Source: Cyclobacteriaceae bacterium (GTDB lineage: Bacteria > Bacteroidota > Bacteroidia > Cytophagales > Cyclobacteriaceae). From it: DNA of 9,377 nucleotides. Below the pieces are notes generated by a model. That model had not been told where the DNA came from and did no database searches. It was given only the letters and a program-made list of their open reading frames with translations. A program made the translations under genes and the position numbers. Position 1 is the stretch's first letter, and every line of letters starts with the position of its first letter. The DNA is taken from positions 1 to 9,377 of the forward strand of contig JAUUZS010000120.1 of NCBI GenBank assembly GCA_030589835.1, read 5' to 3'. Shown one piece after another: positions 1-6,371 of this stretch.

Positions 1-1173
1 ATCCCTATAATATTAATTTCAGCAGCGATATTGATCTCAAACCATTTTGCCGGATTGTATGGAATTGCCATTGCCGCTGTTGGTATGTTGGCAAATACTG
101 GCATTCAGCTTGCCGTAGATGCCTACGGGCCAATTTCTGATAATGCCGGGGGAATCGCCGAAATGAGTAACCTTCCAAAAAAAGTAAGATTAAGAACCGA
201 CAAACTCGATGCCGTTGGCAACACCACCGCAGCTATCGGTAAAGGGTTTGCCATCGGATCTGCCGCATTAACGGCCATGGCCTTGTTTGCCGCCTATATG
301 CAACAGGCCAATGTATCCAGCATCGACATTTCAAAATCAGGCGTAATGGTCGGCCTATTATTAGGAGCAATGTTGCCATTTGTTTTTTCCGCCCTGGCCA
401 TGAGTGCTGTTGGCAGGGCTGCAATGACCATGATACATGAAGTAAGAAGACAATTTAACGATATCCCGGAGCTTAAAAAAGCGTTGGAAATCATGAAAAA
501 AAATGAGTCCGAATCTAAAAAACCCACTAAAGAAGAAAAGAAAATTCTTAAGAGGGCAGAAGAGCAGGTAGAATATGATAAATGCGTTCAAATATCAACG
601 GATGCCTCGATCAAAGAAATGGTTCTTCCTGGTATATTAGCAGTTTCTGCACCAGTACTAGTAGGGTTTTTGGGTGGCGCAGAAATGTTGGGAGGACTCC
701 TGGCCGGAGTTACTTCCTGTGGCGTTCTCATGGCGATTTTCCAATCAAACGCAGGAGGTGCCTGGGACAATGCCAAAAAAATGTTTGAAGAAGGTGTGAC
801 TATTGATGGGCAAAAATATTATAAAGGCTCCGAGCCGCATAAAGCTGCCGTAGTAGGCGATACTGTAGGCGATCCATTTAAAGACACCTCCGGCCCCTCA
901 CTCAATATACTTATAAAATTAATAGCAGTTGTTGCATTAGTGATTGCTCCCTCTATTGCATTATTTGAGGAAACTTCCTTTTCAAATTCTTCCCCGGAAA
1001 TAGAATCTGTTATAACCGTTGATCCTTCAACAGAAGATATGAACAATAAAAAAACATCTACAGGAATAAAAATCAAAGAAGACAATGCTTCCAAAGGCAT
1101 ATTTTTTGAAGTTACGTTATTTGGGGATATGACACACAATATAGAGAAAGAAGATTGGCAAGAGGAAATTTGA
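1..1173 (+). CDS. hppA: Membrane-bound K+-dependent ion-pumping pyrophosphatase, C-terminal part
   Basis: The gene is 5'-truncated by the window edge; the frame is open from base 1, so the first in-frame start-like codon at 31 is not the real start. About 390 residues are visible of a family usually near 700-770. M-PPases hydrolyse cytosolic pyrophosphate and pump H+ and/or Na+ across the inner membrane. Diagnostic stretches (codons counted from base 1) are [16 protein letters not shown] near 40-55, [10 protein letters not shown] at 73-82, [11 protein letters not shown] near 250-260, and the [17 protein letters not shown] block near 287-302, which supplies Asp/Lys ligands for Mg-PPi. Ala directly after GNTT, where K+-independent enzymes have Lys, marks the K+-dependent class. 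The Glu position that separates Na+ from H+ pumping lies upstream, so the ion is undetermined. There is a charged Lys/Glu-rich loop near 160-193. After the last membrane helix (about 298-321) a hydrophilic, acidic tail of roughly 65-70 residues runs to the stop. Identification is very secure. Confidence 0.96.
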   Translation: MPIILISAAILISNHFAGLYGIAIAAVGMLANTGIQLAVDAYGPISDNAGGIAEMSNLPKKVRLRTDKLDAVGNTTAAIGKGFAIGSAALTAMALFAAYMQQANVSSIDISKSGVMVGLLLGAMLPFVFSALAMSAVGRAAMTMIHEVRRQFNDIPELKKALEIMKKNESESKKPTKEEKKILKRAEEQVEYDKCVQISTDASIKEMVLPGILAVSAPVLVGFLGGAEMLGGLLAGVTSCGVLMAIFQSNAGGAWDNAKKMFEEGVTIDGQKYYKGSEPHKAAVVGDTVGDPFKDTSGPSLNILIKLIAVVALVIAPSIALFEETSFSNSSPEIESVITVDPSTEDMNNKKTSTGIKIKEDNASKGIFFEVTLFGDMTHNIEKEDWQEEI

Positions 1174-1197
1174 CAAAAAAAATAATAAGGTTTAAAA

Positions 1198-1227
1198 GTG
1201 GGCTTATCCCACATTAATACTTTTGTT
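1198..1227 (+). terminator. Possible terminator hairpin after hppA
   Basis: GTGGG (1198-1202) and CCCAC (1208-1212) form a 5-bp stem around CTTAT, 25 bases after the hppA stop. It is followed by a T-rich but interrupted tail (ACTTTTGTTTT). The stem is short, and the same bases can pair instead with 1262-1275, so termination is only a possibility. Confidence 0.35.
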
Positions 1228-1347
1228 TTAACCCAAAATATATTGTCAATTTGGGGATTTCGGGAATAAGCCCGCCTGTGCATGCGATGGCCACATGATC
1301 AATATTTTAAAAAATCATGATTTATTTGCAGATTTATCCGGGATAAG
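1198..1347. repeat. Intergenic cluster of CTTAT(T)CCC inverted copies
   Basis: CTTATCCC occurs at 1203-1210 on plus and at 1340-1347 on minus; CTTATTCCC occurs at 1262-1270 on minus. Each sits in a small palindrome: GTGGG-CTTAT-CCCAC, CGGG-AATAAG-CCCG and TTATCC-G-GGATAA (1334-1346). The first two copies are inverted relative to each other, so 1198-1210 can also pair with 1262-1275 over 13 positions with one bulge and one G-U pair. Nested inside that is CCCAAA (1232-1237) with TTTGGG (1250-1255). A further CATGAT/ATCATG stem (1294-1299/1314-1319) lies between copies two and three. Regulatory RNA, operator set or decayed mobile repeat are all possible. Confidence 0.5.
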
Positions 1348-1421
1348 GAATAATTCTTGACATTTCGAATTGCCCAATACGATTCTTCCCTTTACTTTTA
1401 CATAATATAATAAAATAAAAA

Positions 1422-2057
1422 ATGAATAAGCCTGTAATACTATTCTGTGCCACAGATTTTGGGAAAGCCACTTTAGAAATTTTTAAAAGCAATAATATAG
1501 TGGTTTATGGATTTTTGGATGATGATAAAAAGCTTCATGGGTCAGTTGTAGAAGATGTTTCCGTATTAGGAAGTACAAACAATAAAGAATATCTGAATAT
1601 CATCGGAAAGGATTGTGATGTATTTATAGCCTCTGATGACAATCCCTGGAAGGCCACTACGATAAAATCCCTGAAGAAGAATCAAAAAGCCATGCCGGTT
1701 AATGCAATCCACAAAAACACCCATATTGCCACATCAGCCGTTGTGCATCATGGTAGCTTTATAAATCATGGCGTAATAATCGGTGCAAATTCTGAAATTG
1801 GCAATCACTGCATCATAAATTCAGGCTCTGTTATAGACTACAGCGTGAAGATTGGAGATTTTGTTCAGATTGGCGCAGGCAGTACCATAAATTCAGGCAC
1901 GGTTATCGGTGATGGTGTTTTTATTGGTAGCGGAGTGACCATTGTCAGTGGAGTGACCATAAAGGACGGCGCAAGAATTGGTGCCGGATCGGTGGTTATT
2001 GCCAATGTAGGAAAAAATAAAACCGTATTTGGCAATCCTGCCAAAACAATTGATTGA
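1422..2057 (+). CDS. NeuD/PglD-type sugar O/N-acyltransferase homologue (catalytic His replaced)
   Basis: The protein has 211 residues, normal length for the NeuD/PglD family, which acylates sugars or NDP-sugars from an acyl-CoA in the cytoplasm. Residues 1-90 look like the small Rossmann-like sugar-binding domain: a first strand VILFCATDFGK (in place of GAxGHGK) and a GFLDDD segment at 30-35. Residues about 95-200 are a left-handed beta-helix of hexapeptide repeats (IGANSEIGNHCIINSG, VQIGAGSTI, VFIGSGVTI, ARIGAGSVV), and the end FGNPAK is typical. Where PglD/NeuD enzymes have the catalytic His (D-H-D/x-C) this protein has Asp139-Tyr140-Ser141, and the following HIAPG is QIGAG (149-153). The fold is secure; activity and substrate are not. 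The ATG at 1422 follows an A-rich leader, usual in Bacteroidota. It is first of a run of four plus-strand genes, 35 bp before the next. Confidence 0.85.
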   Translation: MNKPVILFCATDFGKATLEIFKSNNIVVYGFLDDDKKLHGSVVEDVSVLGSTNNKEYLNIIGKDCDVFIASDDNPWKATTIKSLKKNQKAMPVNAIHKNTHIATSAVVHHGSFINHGVIIGANSEIGNHCIINSGSVIDYSVKIGDFVQIGAGSTINSGTVIGDGVFIGSGVTIVSGVTIKDGARIGAGSVVIANVGKNKTVFGNPAKTID

Positions 2058-2092
2058 TATTGCCGGTAGTATCATGAACTAATTGCTTAAAT

Positions 2093-3031
2093 ATGAAGGG
2101 TTACTTAATCTTGCTTTACTATTGTTATACCTCCATAGATGACCCCGAATCATTTAGAAATCAGCATCATGAGTATTGCCTGAAAAATAAGTTGAAAGGA
2201 AGAATAATCATTGCCAGGGAAGGAATAAACGGTACGATTTCCGGTCTAAAGACAGATTGTGAAAAATACATGAAGCATCTGCTTTCCGATTCAAGGTTTT
2301 CCAAAACAGAATTTAAAGTTGAACCCTTCGAATCCCACGCATTTCAGAAACTTAATGTTCGCATTAAAAATGAAATTGTGAACTCAGGATTAAATTGTAT
2401 CGATCCAACAGAAAAAACAGGATTATATATCGAGCCTGATGAATTCAAAAAGGCAATAAATAAAGATGATGTAGTGATAGTAGATGTTCGTTCAAACTAC
2501 GAGCACCACATCGGGAAATTCAAAAATGCCATTTCGTTTGATATAGATAACTTCAGGGACTTTCCCGACAAAATAAAATCCCTCGAAAAATATAAAGATA
2601 AAAAAATCATTACCTATTGCACTGGTGGCATTAAGTGCGAAAAGGCCAGCGCTTATCTACTCGAGCAAGGGTTTCAAAATGTATATCAGCTACATGGAGG
2701 AATTATTAAATATGGTATAGAAGAAGGCGGGGAGGATTTTGACGGCAAGTGCTATGTATTCGACAGCCGCATTATGGCAGATGTCAATACCGTAAATCCT
2801 AAAGTAATAAGCACCTGCCATATTTGCGGAACAGATTGTGACCGAATGGTAAACTGTGCCAACCCCAACTGCAACAAGCATGTATCGATTTGCGAAAAAT
2901 GCGCCGATGACATGGAAGGCACCTGCTCACAAAAATGTAAGGAACATCCAAAAAAAAGAAACTATGATGGCAAAGGATACTATCCAAAAGATTTAAACGG
3001 ATATAACCCATATAGGGGCTCGAAGCGGTAA
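2093..3031 (+). CDS. trhO: tRNA uridine(34) 5-hydroxylase TrhO (rhodanese-family)
   Basis: TrhO (former YceA) makes 5-hydroxyuridine at wobble position 34 of tRNAs in an O2-dependent reaction, the first step towards cmo5U/mcmo5U-type modifications. The 312 residues match the usual family length. The N-terminal domain (1-95) carries GRIIIAREGINGTISG (36-51) and a FQKLNVRIKNEIV segment. The rhodanese domain (about 110-215) contains VIVDVRSNYEHHIGKFKNAI and the active-site loop YCTGGIKCEKASAYL, with Cys176 at the catalytic position and Cys182 after it. The C-terminal tail has nine Cys between 242 and 282 (CHICGTDC, NCANPNC, CEKC and others), probably a zinc-binding module as in many homologues. 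It lies 35 bp after the acyltransferase homologue and 31 bp before the phosphorylase gene, so co-transcription is likely though a shared function is not evident. No defect is seen. Confidence 0.93.
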   Translation: MKGYLILLYYCYTSIDDPESFRNQHHEYCLKNKLKGRIIIAREGINGTISGLKTDCEKYMKHLLSDSRFSKTEFKVEPFESHAFQKLNVRIKNEIVNSGLNCIDPTEKTGLYIEPDEFKKAINKDDVVIVDVRSNYEHHIGKFKNAISFDIDNFRDFPDKIKSLEKYKDKKIITYCTGGIKCEKASAYLLEQGFQNVYQLHGGIIKYGIEEGGEDFDGKCYVFDSRIMADVNTVNPKVISTCHICGTDCDRMVNCANPNCNKHVSICEKCADDMEGTCSQKCKEHPKKRNYDGKGYYPKDLNGYNPYRGSKR

Positions 3032-3062
3032 TATTTTTTGAATTATTTACTTTTTATGTACT

Positions 3063-3920
3063 ATGATTAAATTTTCTGAGGCAGACCTAATTCTAAACAA
3101 AGATGGAAGCGTTTACCATTTAAATTTAAAACCTGAAAATGTGGCCAAAAACATTATTGTGGTTGGGGATCCGGGGAGGGTATATCAGGTCAGCAAGCAC
3201 TTTGATAAAATAGAGTTTGAAATGAACAAGCGTGAATTTGTCACGCATACCGGCACATACAAAAATAAACGAATATCCGTAATGAGTACCGGTATTGGTG
3301 TTGATAACATCGAAATTGTGATGATCGAATTGGATGCCTTGTTCAATATAGACTTGAAAAAACGAACACCAAAAGAAAAAAAAGAAAGCTTTAATATTAT
3401 TCGAATAGGAACTTCCGGCGCTATACAGGAAGATATTAAAGTCGGCGCAAGGGTAGTTGCGGATTACGGTATTGGCATGGACAATCTGATGCTATATTAC
3501 AATCTGGATCAAACAGACTTTGAAATCGAGATAGGAAAAAAGCTTCAAGAGGAACTTCACCTTTCTTTTGCCCCGTATATCGTTAAAGGATCGAATGTCC
3601 TTAAAAATAAATTAGGAGAAGGGTTGATATCTGGCAACACACTTACTGCCCCCGGTTTTTATGCCCCACAAGGACGGCAGATAAGATTAGCGGTAAAAAA
3701 TCCTGGATTACTGGATCAAATCACATACTTTAACCATAAAGGATTTTGGCTTACCAACTTTGAAATGGAAACTTCAACGCTTTACGCCTTTGCGAGGCTG
3801 CTTGGGCATGAAGCCTTGACGATCAATGCGATATTAAGTAATAGAGTAAAAGGGACTTTTTCAAAAACCCCATATAAAACAATAGATACTATCATTAACC
3901 AAGTTCTGGATAGGATATAA
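3063..3920 (+). CDS. Nucleoside phosphorylase, uridine phosphorylase-like (PNP_UDP_1 family)
   Basis: Enzymes of this family split nucleosides with phosphate into a free base and (deoxy)ribose-1-phosphate, reversibly, in the cytosol. The 285 residues carry the family signatures: GDPGRV at 35-40 (phosphate loop), STGIGVDNIEIVMIEL at 75-90, RIGTSGAI at 114-121, and NFEMETSTLYAFARLLG at 232-248, whose Glu-Met-Glu binds ribose. A Lys-rich stretch at 99-108 precedes the fourth strand. Uridine phosphorylase is the nearest guess, but base specificity cannot be read safely, so no symbol is given. The ATG at 3063 is chosen; an ATG seven bases earlier is out of frame and stops after four codons. The spacing of 31 bp upstream and 26 bp downstream suggests it belongs to the same operon as its neighbours. 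Its ribose-1-phosphate product could be relevant to the nucleotidyltransferase encoded next, but that is speculation. Confidence 0.88.
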   Translation: MIKFSEADLILNKDGSVYHLNLKPENVAKNIIVVGDPGRVYQVSKHFDKIEFEMNKREFVTHTGTYKNKRISVMSTGIGVDNIEIVMIELDALFNIDLKKRTPKEKKESFNIIRIGTSGAIQEDIKVGARVVADYGIGMDNLMLYYNLDQTDFEIEIGKKLQEELHLSFAPYIVKGSNVLKNKLGEGLISGNTLTAPGFYAPQGRQIRLAVKNPGLLDQITYFNHKGFWLTNFEMETSTLYAFARLLGHEALTINAILSNRVKGTFSKTPYKTIDTIINQVLDRI

Positions 3921-3946
3921 GGGATTTTTTTATAAAATTCAATGCC

Positions 3947-5296
3947 ATGTTTGAAAACATTAAAAACAAAGTAATTTCTCAAAAAGAACTTCAAAAGCTC
4001 AGAAAACAACATCAGGATAAAACCATTGTTTTCTGTACCGGTTGCTACGACATTTTACAATCCGGCCATGCGGTTTTTTTTAATCAATGCAAAAGTTATG
4101 GTGATATATTGGTGGTAGGGGTAGGCAAAGATGAAACACTCCGGCAACTAAAAGGGCCAGGCAGGCCGGTAAATCCTGAAATTAACCGGGTTTATCTGAT
4201 CGCAGCAATGGAAGATGTAAATTACGCCGTACTGAATGATGATGAAATTGGAGAAGGCAAAATAGATTTCAGAAATGTTCTAACTGAATTGAAACCAGAC
4301 ATTTTCATTGTCAATGACGACGACTCATCCATGGAGCCAAAGAAAAATTTATGTGATGATTTGGGAATTAAAATTGAATTTGTTGCCCGTGAAGTACCCG
4401 AAGAGTTATTGCCAACTTCCACAACAGACATCATCAACAAAATAAATTATAGCTTAAAGGCTCCTCTAAGAATAGATTTTGCAGGAGGGTGGACAGATGT
4501 TCCCTACATCATGAATGGCAAAAAAGGAGTTGTGTCCAATGTTGCCATTAGGCCCTTGGTAGAATATAAAGGAGGACAATTTAATTTTTCGGGATATCCC
4601 AGAGGAAGTGGATTAAGTACCTCTACTGCGGCCAAGCTCCTCGAAATGCTCAACTCCAAAACCTATAATGCAGAGCCAAAGTCCCTCGAAAATATTGGTG
4701 AAGATTTATTTAACCTTGAAAATCAGGAGCTACAGTGGTTTATTGGCCGACAGGATCAATACGGCATAGTTTATGGCGGTTTTCATTGTTTTGAATTTGG
4801 AGATGACTATGCAAAACCTATAGAGGTGAATATATCCCAGGAAAAGTTGGAAAAATTCAGGACAAAACTTCTGCTGCTCCATACCAGCGAATCGAGAAAT
4901 GCGCAGGTGGCCGTTGAAGAAGTATATAAAAACTACCTTTCCCCTAATGGCCAGGAGGCAATTTCTGAATTATTAAGGTGTGGGCGAGAGTTTGCCAGAA
5001 CACTGGAAAAGGAAGATTTTGACCATTGTGCACACATCATCGAACGCAACTGGAATGCCCAAAAACTTTTGGCCCCTGCATCCACCACTCCGAAATTGGA
5101 CGATATGTATGCTTTTGCCAAAGAACACGGAGCTCTTGGTGGCAAACTATGCGGCGCAGGTGGTGGCGGTGCTTTTTTATTCTATTCCCACAACATTGAT
5201 CATCTGAAAAAAGCCATGAAACATAAGTTTGTCGATACCTTTGAAATTGATTTTGAGTTTGAATATCGAAATATCAAGGAACTCAATCAGTTGTAG
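3947..5296 (+). CDS. Fused nucleotidyltransferase (HldE/TagD-like) and GHMP sugar kinase (HddA-like)
   Basis: The 449-residue chain joins two enzyme domains. Residues about 10-166 are a cytidylyl/adenylyltransferase like the C-terminal half of HldE: TGCYDILQSGH (31-41), LKGPGRPVNPEINRVYLIAAMEDV (68-91) and STTDIINKI (158-166), matching the second nucleotide-binding motif. Residues about 168-449 are a GHMP kinase closest in look to heptose-1-kinase HddA and fucokinase: LKAPLRIDFAGGWTDVP (170-186), P-loop PRGSGLSTSTA (218-228), IGRQDQYGIVYGG (266-278), and GGKLCGAGGGGAF (398-410). Together they could phosphorylate a sugar at C1 and then form an NDP-sugar, like FKP but less than half its length, with the kinase second and not the PfkB type of HldE. 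Oddities: Gln38 replaces the first His of HxGH, Ser224 replaces the P-loop Gly, and the kinase lacks roughly 50 residues that usually precede the P-loop. The sugar and nucleotide are unknown. It is last of the four-gene run. Confidence 0.87.
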   Translation: MFENIKNKVISQKELQKLRKQHQDKTIVFCTGCYDILQSGHAVFFNQCKSYGDILVVGVGKDETLRQLKGPGRPVNPEINRVYLIAAMEDVNYAVLNDDEIGEGKIDFRNVLTELKPDIFIVNDDDSSMEPKKNLCDDLGIKIEFVAREVPEELLPTSTTDIINKINYSLKAPLRIDFAGGWTDVPYIMNGKKGVVSNVAIRPLVEYKGGQFNFSGYPRGSGLSTSTAAKLLEMLNSKTYNAEPKSLENIGEDLFNLENQELQWFIGRQDQYGIVYGGFHCFEFGDDYAKPIEVNISQEKLEKFRTKLLLLHTSESRNAQVAVEEVYKNYLSPNGQEAISELLRCGREFARTLEKEDFDHCAHIIERNWNAQKLLAPASTTPKLDDMYAFAKEHGALGGKLCGAGGGGAFLFYSHNIDHLKKAMKHKFVDTFEIDFEFEYRNIKELNQL

Positions 5297-5421
5297 CCAT
5301 CACGTTGAAGTGGATCCTAAAAAGTGTTTTTATGTATAAGTCGATAATTTCAAACCGGGCGGGGTTCTTTCGATAAACCGGGGCATAAAGAAAAAGTATT
5401 GAAACCTGAACTCTACATTTT

Positions 5422-5450
5422 TTTGCGATATCGCATTAATAAATCGCAAA
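5422..5450. repeat. Hairpin TTTGCGAT / ATCGCAAA with embedded GCGATATCGC palindrome
   Basis: TTTGCGAT (5422-5429) and ATCGCAAA (5443-5450) are perfect reverse complements around 13 bases. The left arm is also part of a perfect 10-bp palindrome GCGATATCGC (5425-5434), so GCGAT occurs three times in two orientations within 29 bp. There is no T-run after it on either strand, so it is not an obvious terminator. Function is unknown. Confidence 0.5.
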
Positions 5451-5475
5451 TCAAAAATTAATTCTGGCATTTAAA

Positions 5476-5559
5476 CTGGAAAGTTGGAAAAATGAAAGAT
5501 TGGAAAAAAAGTATGCGAAACTTTTTTCGTTCCATTATTCCCATATTCCATTATTCCTG
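5476..5559. repeat. Imperfect inverted repeat with GGAA/TTCC arms (MITE- or REP-like)
   Basis: The left arm (5476-5512) repeats TTGGAAA-type units and the right arm (5520-5559) repeats TTCCATTATTCC exactly twice (5530-5541 and 5546-5557, period 16). The arms are imperfect reverse complements of each other, perfect next to the 7-base loop, where AAAAAAGT (5505-5512) faces ACTTTTTT (5520-5527). A long folded hairpin of about 37-40 bp per arm can form. This layout resembles short non-coding intergenic repeats, but no terminal target duplication was found. Confidence 0.5.
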
Positions 5560-5700
5560 CTAATAAATTTAAACATTAACATCTGCAATTATTCTTGGTA
5601 ATATGGTGAATTTACTGAGTTCTGAAATTAAGCAATTCCCTTAGGTGAGAAGTGGAGTGAATGATGAAGTGTGAAAGATAAATGCAGAAAATTGACCCTC

Positions 5701-5751
5701 AAAAAAAATAAAAAAACTCCAGCACCTAATAATCATACCTGGTACTGGAGT
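5701..5751 (-). terminator. Rho-independent terminator of the small lipoprotein gene
   Basis: Read on the minus strand, ACTCCAG (5751-5745) pairs with CTGGAGT (5722-5716), extended by three more pairs after one mismatch (5743-5741 with 5726-5724), around a 14-base loop. It is followed directly by a T-run (5715-5701, 15 bases broken once). It sits 65 bases after the TAG stop at 5817-5819. This is a classic intrinsic terminator layout. Confidence 0.85.
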
Positions 5752-5787
5752 ATTAATGTTTTAATCAATTCACTGCCACAATTAAAA

Positions 5788-5816
5788 TGCCAGCCAGATT
5801 CTGGAGGCACTTTTTT
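5788..5816 (+). terminator. Possible plus-strand terminator at the convergent boundary
   Basis: TGCC (5788-5791) and CCAG (5794-5797) pair with GGCA (5806-5809) and CTGG (5801-5804), separated by a small internal loop, with ATT as the loop. After a single C comes TTTTTT (5811-5816), ending right at the stop codon of the opposing gene. It would block plus-strand read-through into the minus-strand genes, but lies almost 500 bp after the last plus-strand gene. Confidence 0.5.
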
Positions 5817-6371
5817 CTAGGCACCAACTCTAACTTTAACTTTTACAGTTACATTCATATCAAAAGATACAGGAGCACTCGCTGAACCAGACAAGTAAAA
5901 TTTAAGTCCATTTTCTGCTTCAAGTAGGGCTTTTGCTGCATTGATAATCAAAGCATCCTGAGCAACATCCAACTGATACATTTCTATAGCACTTTCTAAG
6001 GCACTCAATGCTATTGATTCTTCAATGATGAGGGTCTCCTGCTCTTGCGAGGCCAAGCTACCTGTCCCAACACTTCCAGTAAAGATCACATCCGTTTCAG
6101 AATCGGTCACAACGTTTACTATTTCAATTTTTAAAGCCAAAATTTCATAGCTTTCTATTTTATCAAGGTTTTCGGCAATTTCCTCCTCGGCTGCCGCATC
6201 TAGTATCTCCGTAACAGAAACTTCTTCGTCACTTACGATATCCACATGGATTGTATTGGTGAATTCCTTTTCCAGGTCAATACTTACTCCATCACTCAAA
6301 TCTTCACAGCCAAAACTTAATACAGTAAGGCTAAAAAAAACTACCAGGACATTAATTAATACTCTTTTCAT
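5817..6371 (-). CDS. Small predicted lipoprotein of unknown function
   Basis: The 184-residue protein starts with Lys-Arg and a hydrophobic stretch (4-19) ending in LSFGC, so Cys22 is the likely lipidated residue. The lipobox is imperfect (Ser at -3) but Ser/Phe-rich lipoboxes are common in Bacteroidota. Glu-Asp right after the Cys resembles their lipoprotein surface-export signals. The mature part is acidic: a probable helix rich in Ala/Glu (about 52-72), strands near 75-100, then helical segments (about 112-155), and a final beta-type stretch with alternating Val/Lys at 171-182. No family is recognised. An order of strands, Ala-rich helix and closing strands is also seen at the end of the secreted protein encoded at 8304-9377, so a shared domain is possible. 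It is likely transcribed alone: 433 bp separate it from the upstream gene and a strong terminator follows. The ATG at 6371 has an A/T-rich leader without Shine-Dalgarno. Confidence 0.8.
   Translation of the reverse strand: MKRVLINVLVVFFSLTVLSFGCEDLSDGVSIDLEKEFTNTIHVDIVSDEEVSVTEILDAAAEEEIAENLDKIESYEILALKIEIVNVVTDSETDVIFTGSVGTGSLASQEQETLIIEESIALSALESAIEMYQLDVAQDALIINAAKALLEAENGLKFYLSGSASAPVSFDMNVTVKVKVRVGA

Larger units (their letters stand above)
5297..5816. other. Convergent intergenic region without a gene
   Basis: No credible reading frame is present in these 520 bp, which separate the plus-strand block from the minus-strand block. The region contains a small AT palindrome (TAAAAA-GTG-TTTTTA, 5318-5332), a short G-rich stretch near 5358-5365, the hairpin at 5422-5450, the inverted repeat at 5476-5559 and two opposed terminator candidates at 5701-5751 and 5788-5816, described separately. 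Nothing is recognised in 5560-5700. Confidence 0.7.

Noticed and set aside
819..1283. 154-codon minus-strand open frame across the end of hppA
   Set aside because: It lies antisense to the well-conserved hppA frame, with an unlikely composition and no recognisable domain; it is a shadow.
1357..1411. TTGACA (1357-1362) and TATAAT (1406-1411) before the acyltransferase homologue
   Set aside because: The spacing of 43 bases is far too long for one promoter, and the -10-like box is expected by chance in this AT-rich leader; Bacteroidota promoters also use different boxes.
5318..5332. TAAAAA-GTG-TTTTTA as terminator of the kinase fusion gene
   Set aside because: The stem is all A-T with a 3-base loop and would be very unstable.
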